Source: an uncultured Nitrospina sp.
GTDB taxonomy: Bacteria; Nitrospinota; Nitrospinia; Nitrospinales; VA-1
DNA length: 64,000 nt
Assembly: GCA_937891765.1 (NCBI GenBank)
Contig: CALAGQ010000126.1
Coordinates: 1-64,000, forward strand
Direction: 5' to 3'
Positions 52,575 to 62,318 of the stretch are shown here, piece after piece. Under the pieces are notes generated by a model. The model saw only the letters and a list, made by a program, of their open reading frames with translations. It had not been told where the DNA came from and ran no database searches. Numbering within the stretch: position 1 is the stretch's first letter; each line of letters begins with the position of its first letter. The translations under genes and the position numbers were made by a program.

Positions 52575-52934
52575 CTAGTGTCCCAAATGTCCGTTTAAAA
52601 TGGGCGATTCTAAAATCGCTTTATTTCCCGTGGCGAGCTCTTTGGCTTTCTTGAAGTGCATGGTAGCTGCACCATGGTCCCCAAGTTTGTCCAAAGCCAC
52701 CGCTTCATTAAAATGTATTTCTGCTATTGAACTATCTTCTGCACCGGCTTCTTTGAAATGTTTTAAGGCTTCGTCAGCATGCCCCATCCCCCAATGCTTG
52801 ATCCCTGCTTTGTTATGCATATCCGCGCCGGGATTAGATCCTGCCGGAAGTTCCATAGGCCCTTCGGCAGCAATAGCTGTGAGAGGCATAGAAATCAGAA
52901 ACAAGGCAAATACAACTGAAAATATGGTTCGCAT
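52575..52934 (-). CDS. Small exported TPR protein
   Basis: 119 residues with a signal peptide (VFALFLISMPLTAIAA) and about two TPR-like helices pairs (HWGMGHADEALKHFKEAGA, AVALDKLGDHGAATMHFKKA). It would act in the periplasm as a small protein-interaction module. It has a strong terminator and no co-transcribed partner. Confidence 0.75.
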   Translation of the reverse strand: MRTIFSVVFALFLISMPLTAIAAEGPMELPAGSNPGADMHNKAGIKHWGMGHADEALKHFKEAGAEDSSIAEIHFNEAVALDKLGDHGAATMHFKKAKELATGNKAILESPILNGHLGH

Positions 52935-53113
52935 ATCAAAACTCCCTAAATGTTAAGTTTCCAATCACCTCAAAAATACTAATTCAGGTAACATATAATT
53001 TAGCATAATTATCAATCTAATTTATTATATTTGACCCGCCACGGCAATAATTTTATGATAAGCTGTTTTTAGCAAAGTATTGTATTTAATGATTTTTTCC
53101 GCCTGAATTTTTT

Positions 53114-53608
53114 ATGCCTGAAGAACAAATTATTGATCTAGACAAGCTCATTTCCGATAAGACCGTAAGAGGCGTTGCCGATGTCAGGCTTGAACTGGAA
53201 AATAAAAAGCTGGGCGATGAGGAGATAATTCGTCTGGCAGAAATGGAAATTCTGTCCGAAGTGACCCATCTAGAGCTTGGTGAAAATAATATCAGCGACA
53301 AAGGTTTAGCAGTGCTTTGCCAATCCCCACGCACACAAAACCTGAAATCCTTAAATTTAAAATCCAATAAGATAACGGAAACAGGGGCACAGTCCTTGGC
53401 CCAGGCCACCAACTTACCCAAACTGGAACAGTTAATTTTGAAATTCAACCGCATAGGGGAACAGGGAGCACAATATCTAGCGCAATCGGAAACCCTTGTA
53501 AACCTGACCACATTAGACCTTTTTCGCAACCATATTGGAGAGGCAGGGGCCAAGGCGATCAAGTCCTCAAAAAATTTTAGGGGAGTGAGCCGTCTCAGGC
53601 TCGACTGA
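53114..53608 (+). CDS. Leucine-rich-repeat protein (ribonuclease-inhibitor type)
   Basis: 164 residues, no signal peptide. About four LRR units of ~28 residues (LTHLELGENNISDKGL, LKSLNLKSNKITETGA, LEQLILKFNRIGEQGA, LTTLDLFRNHIGEAGA style) form a short solenoid. Likely a cytosolic protein-binding module. It precedes the DUF5069 gene by eight bases. Confidence 0.8.
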   Translation: MPEEQIIDLDKLISDKTVRGVADVRLELENKKLGDEEIIRLAEMEILSEVTHLELGENNISDKGLAVLCQSPRTQNLKSLNLKSNKITETGAQSLAQATNLPKLEQLILKFNRIGEQGAQYLAQSETLVNLTTLDLFRNHIGEAGAKAIKSSKNFRGVSRLRLD

Positions 53609-53616
53609 ACTATAAA

Positions 53617-54039
53617 ATGGATTTATCCAGAGCTTATCCACGCAGTCCTAAAGAAAGAATGGCCGGTTTGGTGCAATTAGCACGAATGATCGATAAAGCC
53701 CGGGCCTTTAAAGAAAACCAGCTGTCGGACTATATCTACCCCTGCCCGCTCGACAAAATTATCCTGAGTTTCCTGCGTATTGATTCCGACGTATTCGCCA
53801 TGAAGGCCATGGACTGTGGAGATGATGAAATCAGCGCATGGTCCGAGGAAATGCTTAAAGACAAAAAATCCGCAGAGCTCGTTTTCATTAATGATCAGAT
53901 TCTTGAACGAAGGCCTGACTCAGAGGATCGACTGAAATATTTTTATGAAACCCGTGACAAGATTGATCCCTCGAGAACAGACGTTAACACCTGGGTCGAC
54001 CTTCTGGATCTGGAAGAAGGCCGCTTGCCACCAAAATAA
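53617..54039 (+). CDS. DUF5069 family protein
   Basis: 140 residues. The pattern PRSPKERMAGLVQLARMIDKARA and YIYPCPLDKIILSFLRID matches DUF5069, small soluble proteins of unknown function. It is co-directional with the LRR gene (8-base gap), suggesting co-expression. Confidence 0.75.
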   Translation: MDLSRAYPRSPKERMAGLVQLARMIDKARAFKENQLSDYIYPCPLDKIILSFLRIDSDVFAMKAMDCGDDEISAWSEEMLKDKKSAELVFINDQILERRPDSEDRLKYFYETRDKIDPSRTDVNTWVDLLDLEEGRLPPK

Positions 54040-54120
54040 TTTTCCCAGACATTTTTCGCTCATGTAGCGACTGCTCGTTTTTACCAGCCTTTTCCCCGCT
54101 TGACGTTATAACAATTGGCC

Positions 54121-56508
54121 ATGAAAAAATCACTGAAAAACCAGAAACCCACCAAATCAAGAAAGAGAAAGGAACGTTCCAGATTTGGAAAAATTTTCTT
54201 TATCGCGTTTTATTCCATCACCCTTTTTTGTTTGGTCGCAGGCTTTGCCGGAGCAGGCTTTATATATTTCCACTATTCTCAGGACCTTCCTGATGTCCGC
54301 GAATTAAAAAGTTATCACCCCAGCACCATCACCCAGATTTATTCGGATGGGGATGAAAAAATCGCCGAGTTTTATATAGAAAAGCGTATCATGGTTCCGC
54401 TTGAAGGTATTCCTCTGGCCTTGAAACAGGCCGCTCTGGCGGTTGAGGACTCCAACTTCTACTATCACTTTGGCATTGACCCTAAGGCTATTTTCAGAGC
54501 CTTTATCACCAACCTGAAAGCCGGGAGTGTCGTGGAAGGTGGAAGCACCATCACGCAGCAGTTGACTAAAACACTGCTTTTATCCAGCGAGCGCAAATTA
54601 TCCCGAAAAATAAAGGAAGCCATTCTGTCTGTCAGGCTGGAACTGATTTTCACCAAGGATGAGATACTAGAAATGTATCTCAATCAGATTTATTACGGTC
54701 ATGGCAGTTATGGCGTGCAAGCCGCCGCCCACACCTATTTTGGTAAGAGCGTTGCCGATCTAACCATAGCGGAATGCGCTATGATCGCCAGCCTTCCTAA
54801 AGCCCCCAATCACTATTCTCCTTACAAAGACCCCGAGCGTGGTCGAAAAAGGCGAAACCATACTATCAGCAGAATGGCCTACCTCTCGTTTATCACCCCG
54901 GAAGAAAAGGAACAAGCCTTGAATGAAGAGTTTCATCTGGGGGGAGTCACCGACATGCTCAACAGAGCTCCTTACTTTGTGGAACATATACGGCAATTTC
55001 TTGAAGAGAAATATGGCAGTAGCAAACTTTATCGCGGCGGTTTAAAAGTTTATACCACTCTTGATATTGATCTGCAGGAGTCCGCCCAGAAATCCGTCAT
55101 AGAAAATTTGCGAGTCGCGGACAAACGCTATGGATATCGAGGCCCGCTAGGCACCCTGTATTTATCGCAAGGGGAAACGGCCCTCCAGGAAGCTCTTGTC
55201 AAAATGAACCATTTTGAAGAGGGTGAAAGCATTACAGAGGGGAATATTATCAAAGGTGTTGTTTCGTCGGTGGGTGAAAAACAGGTAGAGGTTCTTTTAG
55301 GACCCGATTATGGGACCATTGATATTCTCGATATGAATTGGGCGCGAATTCCTGATACCCGAGTGGATGGCGGGTGGGCAAAAATCAGAAGGCCCGACGA
55401 GGCTCTTGCTCCGGGAGATTTAATCTTGGTGAAACCTCTAAGGATTAAAGATGGTGGTTGGTCGCTGGCTCTGGAACAGGAACCGGAGGTGGAAGGAAGT
55501 CTGGTGAGCCTCGATCCTAAAACCGGTCAGATCAAAGCTATGGTCGGAGGCTATGACTTTTCTAAGAGCCCGTTTAACAGGGCCGTACAGGCCATTCGGC
55601 AACCCGGTTCCGCATTCAAACCCATCATCTATGCCGCTGCCATCAAAGAAGGTTTTTCCCCTGCCAGCATCATCATAGACTCGCCAATAATTTTCAAAGA
55701 AAAGGAAGATGCTTTTGACAAGTGGAAACCGGTAAATTTCGAGGAAAAATTTTACGGGCCGACATCACTGAGAACCGCCCTCACCCACTCCCGCAATGTG
55801 GTGACGGTCAAACTCATGCAAAATATCGGAATAAAGGGGACCATCAGGCTGGCAAAAAGTTTGGGGATCTCGAGCAACATGGAACCCAACCTGTCCATTT
55901 CTCTGGGGTCATCGAGTTTAACACTATTTCAACTCACTTCCGCCTATTCAGCATTTGCCAATAACGGAACCCTGATTAAACCCAACGCAATTAGAAGTAT
56001 TCAAAACCGTAAAGGAGAAGTTTTATACACTTCCACTCCCGAAATCACCCAGCCGATTTCGCCAGGCGTCGCTTACACCATCACAAGTTTATTGCAGAGT
56101 GTTGTGGAACATGGCACCGGGCAAAAAGTTAAGGTGCTAAATCGACCAGTAGCTGGAAAAACAGGCACCACCAATAATTATGTAGACGCATGGTTCATGG
56201 GCTACACGCCAGATTTGGTGACTGGAGTCTGGGTGGGTAAGGACAAAGATGAATCCTTGGGGAGAAATGAAACGGGATCCCGTGCCGCCATACCCATCTG
56301 GTTACAATTCATGCAGGAGGCTCTTGCCAATAAACCCATCACCAATTTTCAGGCTCCAACGGATATACAGTATTTAAGAATCCAGCCAGAAACAGGAGAG
56401 CCTGCCACGTTCGACGAACCCGGTTCCAAGTTCGAGATTTTCTTACAGGATCATCTCCCAGACAATGTAGAGCCTTTCCTGGGAGATTCTTTCGAAGGCA
56501 CCTTTTGA
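54121..56508 (+). CDS. mrcA: Penicillin-binding protein 1A
   Basis: 795 residues; ATG 54121 is favoured. One N-terminal membrane segment (~25-50). The glycosyltransferase domain (GT51) has AVEDSNFYYHFGID with the catalytic Glu, then GGSTITQQLTK. The transpeptidase has RQPGSAFKPI (SxxK), SRNVVT (SxN) and AGKTGTTNNY (KTG). It polymerises and cross-links peptidoglycan. A weak terminator follows and the LpoA-like gene is convergent. Confidence 0.95.
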   Translation: MKKSLKNQKPTKSRKRKERSRFGKIFFIAFYSITLFCLVAGFAGAGFIYFHYSQDLPDVRELKSYHPSTITQIYSDGDEKIAEFYIEKRIMVPLEGIPLALKQAALAVEDSNFYYHFGIDPKAIFRAFITNLKAGSVVEGGSTITQQLTKTLLLSSERKLSRKIKEAILSVRLELIFTKDEILEMYLNQIYYGHGSYGVQAAAHTYFGKSVADLTIAECAMIASLPKAPNHYSPYKDPERGRKRRNHTISRMAYLSFITPEEKEQALNEEFHLGGVTDMLNRAPYFVEHIRQFLEEKYGSSKLYRGGLKVYTTLDIDLQESAQKSVIENLRVADKRYGYRGPLGTLYLSQGETALQEALVKMNHFEEGESITEGNIIKGVVSSVGEKQVEVLLGPDYGTIDILDMNWARIPDTRVDGGWAKIRRPDEALAPGDLILVKPLRIKDGGWSLALEQEPEVEGSLVSLDPKTGQIKAMVGGYDFSKSPFNRAVQAIRQPGSAFKPIIYAAAIKEGFSPASIIIDSPIIFKEKEDAFDKWKPVNFEEKFYGPTSLRTALTHSRNVVTVKLMQNIGIKGTIRLAKSLGISSNMEPNLSISLGSSSLTLFQLTSAYSAFANNGTLIKPNAIRSIQNRKGEVLYTSTPEITQPISPGVAYTITSLLQSVVEHGTGQKVKVLNRPVAGKTGTTNNYVDAWFMGYTPDLVTGVWVGKDKDESLGRNETGSRAAIPIWLQFMQEALANKPITNFQAPTDIQYLRIQPETGEPATFDEPGSKFEIFLQDHLPDNVEPFLGDSFEGTF

Positions 56509-56593
56509 TTTAACCCCCCTTGGCAGGGGAGGCGATGGCACTGACTTCTCAAACCGAGATTACTCTCTGCTAGCTAGAAATTTTATTGCTCAA

Positions 56594-56623
56594 TAGCCCC
56601 ACGCCTAATGGGGGCTAGTTTTG
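56594..56623 (+). terminator. Weak terminator after PBP1A
   Basis: TAGCCCC / GGGGCTA forms a 7-base stem followed by GTTTTG. It overlaps the last codons of the convergent gene. Confidence 0.4.
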
Positions 56624-58654
56624 CTGAACAATTTTTTTTCTTTTTACTGTCAGCACAAAAATATTTTTTTCGGAGTCACCAGATGGAAGCAAGGTGGTCT
56701 TCCCCGTCACACCGGGAAAGTTTTTAACAGTTTTCAAGCTTTCCTTCAACTTGATTCGGTTATCCGCACCCGCCAGAATATTTTTGATGACAATATTTGC
56801 CGCATCAAAAGCTTGGGCCGACAAGTAGGTGGGCTCTTCGCCAAAATTGGTTTTAAAATCCTGAACAAATTTTTTGACCTCTAACTGGTGAGAATCAGGA
56901 TAATAGCCATCCACAAAATAAACCGTCTTCAAATACTTCCCGCCCATCTTAACCAGTTCGGGAGAGTTCCAGCCATTCGCTCCCAGCAAAGTTATATTAT
57001 TAACATTATAAAAAGCCAGTTGTGGAATGATCAGCCCCACCTTGTCATAGACCCCTGGAATAAAAAGAGCGTCATAACTCAACTCCAGCGACACTTTTAA
57101 CTTTTCGATATCATTCTCCGACCAATGTCCCATATCAAGTATTGGTCGGGATAAAACAGATGTATCGCTGAAGTCGGGTGTCACCCCCTCACTCAACAAT
57201 AACTCACGGGCAATCTTTTCCAGAGCATCATCTTCAACACCGCCTATCTCCAAAATCTGTTTTTTAAAATCGTTTTGGGTACGCTCATATCCAGCAACCG
57301 CAACCACCTCTCCGCCCAGGGCTTCTACTTCGCTGATGAAGATATCTTTTAATTCCAACCCAAAAGTTTCAAAAGGATAAAGCACAGCAAATCTTTTCAA
57401 CTGAAGAGTATTAACAGAATACTCCGCCAGGAATTTTGCCTGAATCTCCCGGGTCAAAGAATTACGAAACATAAAGGGATTCAAATCCACCAGCCCATGG
57501 GTTGATGCAGTGGGTGAAAATATAGGGATTTGATATTTTCGGGCAACCTCACCGGCAACTTTAACCTCATCACTCAGCAAGGGCCCAATGATACCCACAA
57601 CATTGGGCAATCCGGCCAACTCGCTTATAATTTCATTCATCGGCAGCTGATGACCCGAGTCCCTCACCTCCAGCGCCAGTTTTTCACGGGCTTTAAAGGA
57701 AAGCTGATTCACGGCCAGCTGAATTCCCTGCAGTACTCTTTGTCCTGTCAGCGCAAGCTTGCCGGTCAAGGGAAGAACCACACCTATTTTAATTTTAGCC
57801 CCGGTATCCGTCTTAACCTGGTTTAACCTGTTCTCCAACTCAACTTTACGAGGATGAGCAGGGAAAGCTCCAATGAACTTTTCGATACTCTCCGCGTAGT
57901 TGGCAATATCCCCGGCATCTCTGAAAGACGATATTTTTCTTAATAATAAAAGATCCACCGGAAAACTGTTGCCCAGCCTTTGAATCAAAGCTGAGACCTG
58001 GGCGTCCCCAAGTTTTTCATTAATCAGCTTTTCAGCGACCTTGACTGCGTGTTCACTAATTTCTTTATTTTCAATCTGGCCATGGACTTGTTTCAACTTA
58101 GCAAACGCTTTTTCATAATCCATTCGACCTCCATCAATTCTGGCCAAGTAAACCATGACCTCCCATTTACGCTTTTTATCCGGAGATGATCGTAAAACCA
58201 TTTTAAATAAAGATTCCGCACGGTCATAATCTGCCAATTCATAATGGCAGACGGCCATGTCAAATCTTGCTGGATTTGCAAAAAGGGAACCCGAAAAATC
58301 CCGCAAAAGAATCTGGTAGAAACGGACTGCCGTAAAATAAGAGTGGTTTGACTGATCTATCCAACCGAGGCGAAACAAAGCCTGATGGCTTCTTTTCCCC
58401 GAGGGGTTTTCCGATAAATAGTCATGGTAAAGCGGCTTGGCACCGAGAAAGTCTCCTGAATGAAACAGGTATTCGGCCTGCAAGAAAGGATCTCCCTGCA
58501 AAACAGGCTCGGCCTGCTCTATGTTGCCATTCCCTGAAACCACTTCTTCAGATTCGGCATAAGCCGGTCCACAAAGGCTTAGCAGACAAAGCAAAATAAA
58601 ATTAATGCTTACTGTTCTCATCAAATCGATTTTCGAACTCCCATTAATCATCAT
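56615..58654 (-). CDS. LpoA-like TPR/periplasmic-binding-protein, exported
   Basis: Up to 679 residues; an internal ATG at 58621 gives a normal signal peptide (RTVSINFILLCLLSLCGPAYA). TPR-like repeats lie at ~50-230 (FLQAEYLFHSGDFLGAKPLY, ADYDRAESLFKMVLRSSP). A type I periplasmic-binding fold follows (IKIGVVLPLTGKLALTGQRVL, IIGPLLSDEVKVAGEVA, IPIFSPTASTHGLVDLNPFM). This order and length match LpoA, the activator of PBP1A, whose gene is convergent next door. LSLC is not a standard lipobox, so lipid attachment is doubtful. A branched-chain amino-acid-binding protein is the alternative. It overlaps the response-regulator gene. Confidence 0.8.
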   Translation of the reverse strand: MMINGSSKIDLMRTVSINFILLCLLSLCGPAYAESEEVVSGNGNIEQAEPVLQGDPFLQAEYLFHSGDFLGAKPLYHDYLSENPSGKRSHQALFRLGWIDQSNHSYFTAVRFYQILLRDFSGSLFANPARFDMAVCHYELADYDRAESLFKMVLRSSPDKKRKWEVMVYLARIDGGRMDYEKAFAKLKQVHGQIENKEISEHAVKVAEKLINEKLGDAQVSALIQRLGNSFPVDLLLLRKISSFRDAGDIANYAESIEKFIGAFPAHPRKVELENRLNQVKTDTGAKIKIGVVLPLTGKLALTGQRVLQGIQLAVNQLSFKAREKLALEVRDSGHQLPMNEIISELAGLPNVVGIIGPLLSDEVKVAGEVARKYQIPIFSPTASTHGLVDLNPFMFRNSLTREIQAKFLAEYSVNTLQLKRFAVLYPFETFGLELKDIFISEVEALGGEVVAVAGYERTQNDFKKQILEIGGVEDDALEKIARELLLSEGVTPDFSDTSVLSRPILDMGHWSENDIEKLKVSLELSYDALFIPGVYDKVGLIIPQLAFYNVNNITLLGANGWNSPELVKMGGKYLKTVYFVDGYYPDSHQLEVKKFVQDFKTNFGEEPTYLSAQAFDAANIVIKNILAGADNRIKLKESLKTVKNFPGVTGKTTLLPSGDSEKNIFVLTVKRKKIVQQN

Positions 58655-60035
58655 TTTTTGATTTATCTTTTAATTTGTGTTTTTCAATTCGATACCTCAT
58701 TGAACGAAAACTGAGGTTTAATTTTTCCGCCGCCTTATTAATGATACCGTCAGATCGCATCAAAGCATTGGCTATCATTTTCTTTTCGATTTGATTCAGA
58801 GTTTTTTCCAGGTCGATCTCGTTCTGGTCGAGCCCCGGAACCTGGATTTTATCGGGAGACAATTGTCCGAGAAGTTCATCCGGCAAGCTGCTTTTGCCGA
58901 TCCTCTCCCTCGTTTCCAGAACCACTGCCCTCTCAATGACATTTTCCAGTTCCCTCACGTTGCCCGGCCATGAATAGCGCTCAAAAAATTTTAAAGCATC
59001 CGGATCTATGCCCTGAATATAGGTTTTATTGTGTCGAGCATTGTACTTATTGATAAAAAATTCCACCAGATCTGGAATATCTTCCCTGCGCTCCCTTAAC
59101 GGAGGCAGGTGAATAGGAATGACATTCAACCGGTAATATAAATCTTCACGGAAGGATTTTTTTTCCACTAAATCCGCAAGGTTACTGTTGGTCGCCGCAA
59201 TGACTCTCAAGTCTAAGGGAATGGACTGGGTGCCCCCTAATCGCATGATTTCATTCTCCTGCAAAACCCTCAACAGTTTGACCTGAGTCGATAACGGGGC
59301 ATCGCCCACTTCATCAAAAAAGAATGACCCTTTATTGGCGGATTCCATCAACCCCAGCTTCAGGGAATCGGCGCTGGTGAACGCTCCTTTTTCATGCCCG
59401 AACAATTCACTTTCAAGAAGGTTTTCCGGCATCGCTCCACAATTGATTGAGACAAAGGGGTAATTTTTTCTATTACCATTAAAGTGGATGGCTTTAGCGA
59501 TGAGTTCTTTGCCTGTACCACTTTCACCGGTGATCAATATGGTTGCTTTGCTTTGGGCAACTTTTTCCACCAGATCGAAGATTTTCTGTATCGGCCCGGA
59601 TTTTCCTATGATGTTTGAAATCTGAAAACGGTCATTCAAAGCGGTCTTTAAAAACCGGTTTTCCTGAGCGAGATTTCGTTTTTCCAAAGCGTTCTTGACG
59701 ATCCGTTGAATATCTTCGATTTTGAACGGTTTGGAAATATAATCGTAGGCACCCTTTTTCATGGCGATCACAGCTGTTTCTGCAGAAGCATAAGCCGTCA
59801 TCATCACAACAGGGGTATCGGGGAGGGCATTACGGGCCGCATCCAAAACATCTATGCCATTGGAGCGCCCCATGCGGATATCGGTCAGAATCAGATCAAA
59901 ATTGTTTTCACGAATCAGCTTGATGGCTTTTTCGACGCTGGGAGCGGTGACAACCTGATAACCTTCCTCCTCAAGCATAATGACCAGGAAGTCCCGTAAG
60001 CTTTTTTCATCGTCCGCAACCAGAATGGAACTCAT
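58644..60035 (-). CDS. Sigma-54 response regulator
   Basis: 463 residues. REC domain with phospho-Asp in LILTDIRMG (D53 region), AAA+ domain with Walker A GESGTGKEL, Walker B FFFDEVGD, and a C-terminal Fis-type helix-turn-helix (INKAAEKLNLSFRSMRYRIEK), similar to PilR/NtrC types. The sigma-54 loop reads GAFTSA instead of the usual GAFTGA. No sensor kinase is adjacent. It lies 84 bases from argG on the same strand and overlaps the LpoA-like gene by 11 bases. Confidence 0.9.
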   Translation of the reverse strand: MSSILVADDEKSLRDFLVIMLEEEGYQVVTAPSVEKAIKLIRENNFDLILTDIRMGRSNGIDVLDAARNALPDTPVVMMTAYASAETAVIAMKKGAYDYISKPFKIEDIQRIVKNALEKRNLAQENRFLKTALNDRFQISNIIGKSGPIQKIFDLVEKVAQSKATILITGESGTGKELIAKAIHFNGNRKNYPFVSINCGAMPENLLESELFGHEKGAFTSADSLKLGLMESANKGSFFFDEVGDAPLSTQVKLLRVLQENEIMRLGGTQSIPLDLRVIAATNSNLADLVEKKSFREDLYYRLNVIPIHLPPLRERREDIPDLVEFFINKYNARHNKTYIQGIDPDALKFFERYSWPGNVRELENVIERAVVLETRERIGKSSLPDELLGQLSPDKIQVPGLDQNEIDLEKTLNQIEKKMIANALMRSDGIINKAAEKLNLSFRSMRYRIEKHKLKDKSKNDD

Positions 60036-60119
60036 ATTAAGATTTTATCGCCATTCTTACCTGTAAATCAATAAAGGTTCATAAAAACTTTTGCGGAATG
60101 AAGACTGGAATAAGCCACG

Positions 60120-61325
60120 TCAACGTTTAAAGGTTTCTGCATAAAGCTTTAAACGCAGGGCGTTGAGTTTTATGAATCCCTCTGCGTCATTCTGGCTATA
60201 ACCATGACTCTCTTCAAAGCTGGCTATATTCTGGTTGTACAGCGATTTTTCAGCCTTTCGGCCTATGACAATGCAATTGCCCTTATACAGTTTCAGCCTG
60301 ACTTCACCGGTGACATTGGCTTGGGCATGATCCATGGTTTGCTGGAGCAGTTCTCTTTCGGGAGAAAACCAGAAACCGTTGTAGATCATCCTGGCGTAGG
60401 AGGGAATCAGAGAATCACGGAGAAAAGCAACCTCGCGATCCAGAGTGACAGATTCAACCGCCCGATGGGCTTCGTGCAGAATCGTCCCACCCGGGGTTTC
60501 ATAAACCCCGCGTGACTTCATCCCGACAAAGCGGTTCTCCACAATATCAATACGCCCTATTCCGTTTTCCCCGCCATACTGGTTAAGCCGCTCCAGCAAA
60601 GTTGCAGGGCTCATCTTCTCGCCGTTTATGGCAACCGGGTTTCCCTGTTCGTAAGAAATCTCTATAACGGTCGGTTTATCGGGGGCCGCTTCAGGAGTCA
60701 CCGACAATAAAAACATATCATCATGAGGTTCATACCAAGGATCTTCCAACACCCCTCCTTCATAACTGATGTGAAACAAATTACGATCCGTACTATAGGG
60801 TTTGGCCTTGGTAACAGGAACGGGAATCCCGTGCGTCTCAGCATAATTGATCAACGCCGTGCGAGAATTGAGATCCCATTCACGCCAAGGAGCAATAATC
60901 TTTATTTCGGGATTGAGCGTATGGTAAGCCAGTTCAAAACGAACCTGATCGTTGCCTTTGCCTGTCGAACCATGCGACACGCCATCCGCTCCTTCCAGAT
61001 TGGCAATTCGTATCTGCTCTTTGGAAATCAACGGTCTGGCAATAGAAGTACCCAAAAGATAATTATGCTCATAAAATGCATTACCCCGGAGCATGGGAAA
61101 GACAAAATCTCTGATAAATTCTTCCCGCAGGTCTTCGATATAAACCTTGCTGGCTCCGGTTGCCAGAGCTTTTTCTCTGACCGGCTCCAACTCCTGGCCC
61201 TGCCCCACATCGGCAGCAAAAGCGATGATCTCACAATCATATTTTTCCTTAAGCCATTTGATGATGACGGAGGTATCCAGTCCGCCTGAGTAGGCCAATA
61301 CAATTTTCTTAAATTTAGTTGCCAT
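60120..61325 (-). CDS. argG: Argininosuccinate synthase
   Basis: 401 residues. The P-loop [12 protein letters not shown] and AFAADVGQG open the protein; later [18 protein letters not shown] and EGGVLEDPW are typical. It joins citrulline and aspartate in arginine synthesis. It lies 60 bases downstream of glk on the same strand, so it may be read from the sugar-phosphate operon. Confidence 0.97.
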   Translation of the reverse strand: MATKFKKIVLAYSGGLDTSVIIKWLKEKYDCEIIAFAADVGQGQELEPVREKALATGASKVYIEDLREEFIRDFVFPMLRGNAFYEHNYLLGTSIARPLISKEQIRIANLEGADGVSHGSTGKGNDQVRFELAYHTLNPEIKIIAPWREWDLNSRTALINYAETHGIPVPVTKAKPYSTDRNLFHISYEGGVLEDPWYEPHDDMFLLSVTPEAAPDKPTVIEISYEQGNPVAINGEKMSPATLLERLNQYGGENGIGRIDIVENRFVGMKSRGVYETPGGTILHEAHRAVESVTLDREVAFLRDSLIPSYARMIYNGFWFSPERELLQQTMDHAQANVTGEVRLKLYKGNCIVIGRKAEKSLYNQNIASFEESHGYSQNDAEGFIKLNALRLKLYAETFKR

Positions 61326-61385
61326 AACTGCTTTCTTTCCAGGTTAGAGAATTCGGGAATAATCCGAATCCAGACAATGATCAAT

Positions 61386-62318
61386 TCACAAAACAAGGGC
61401 GTATTGGGCGGCCCCCAGCAACGGGGCAGATTCATCCATCACCACTTTCACAGGAATTTTCGTGAGGTATTTTGCAAACCTGCCTTTGTCAAGAAACGCC
61501 TCCATAAATCCCCCTTCCTGCAACAAGGCTACGATCTTCGGAGCAATGCCTCCGCCAAGATAAACCCCGCCATCCGATAAATATTGCAACGCTAAATTTC
61601 CTGCGAGAGCTCCATACAGGGAAATAAATAGTTCTATAGTTTTCTCACAAACCGGAGAAGTTTTTGCGATGGCTCTTTCAACGATAGCAACGGGAGAATC
61701 GACAGCCTCATCTTCCGTCGCCTTGAAAAATCCATAAATATCCAACAAGCCGGGGCCTGATAATACCCGCTCTATGCCGACTCTGGAATATTTTTTTTGC
61801 AGAAAAAATAAAAGCTCCGATTCCTGTTCATTGCGGGGAGAAAAATCACAATGTCCCCCTTCGGAATCCATAACGATATATTTGCCGTTTTTGTCGGACA
61901 CCAGAAAGGCCTGCCCTAAACCCGTGCCCGCTGAAACCACCGATATTCTTCCTTCACTGACAGAGGTTCCGGCTTGAATGACTTCAAAAGCTTCGGGACC
62001 CAAAAAAGGAATCGCGTATGCCGTCGCGGCCAAGTCATTGACGAGCCAGACTGAGTTCAGCCCTAATTTTTCCCTTAAGCGTTCAGTCTCAATCTGCCAG
62101 GAAAGGTTGGTCAACTCGCATTTGCCGTTAATGACCGGACCGGCTACACCAAAGCAGGCTTTCTCAATCTTTGCATCGTTGTCCTTTAAAAAGTCCTGCA
62201 GTATCTTCTCGAATCCGGAAAAGTCTCGACTTTCATAACGTTTTTCCGTTATCCGCGTTTGTCCGTCAAATAGAGCCAGATTGACCTTGGTACCACCAAT
62301 ATCCCCTGCCAGTATCAT
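61386..62318 (-). CDS. glk: Glucokinase
   Basis: 310 residues of the Glk family: ILAGDIGGTKVNLALF (ATP site), WLVNDLAATAYA, VSAGTGLGQAFL, EGGHCDFSP, and YLGGGIAPK. It phosphorylates glucose. It overlaps the tal stop by ATGA, so it is co-translated with transaldolase. Confidence 0.9.
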   Translation of the reverse strand: MILAGDIGGTKVNLALFDGQTRITEKRYESRDFSGFEKILQDFLKDNDAKIEKACFGVAGPVINGKCELTNLSWQIETERLREKLGLNSVWLVNDLAATAYAIPFLGPEAFEVIQAGTSVSEGRISVVSAGTGLGQAFLVSDKNGKYIVMDSEGGHCDFSPRNEQESELLFFLQKKYSRVGIERVLSGPGLLDIYGFFKATEDEAVDSPVAIVERAIAKTSPVCEKTIELFISLYGALAGNLALQYLSDGGVYLGGGIAPKIVALLQEGGFMEAFLDKGRFAKYLTKIPVKVVMDESAPLLGAAQYALVL

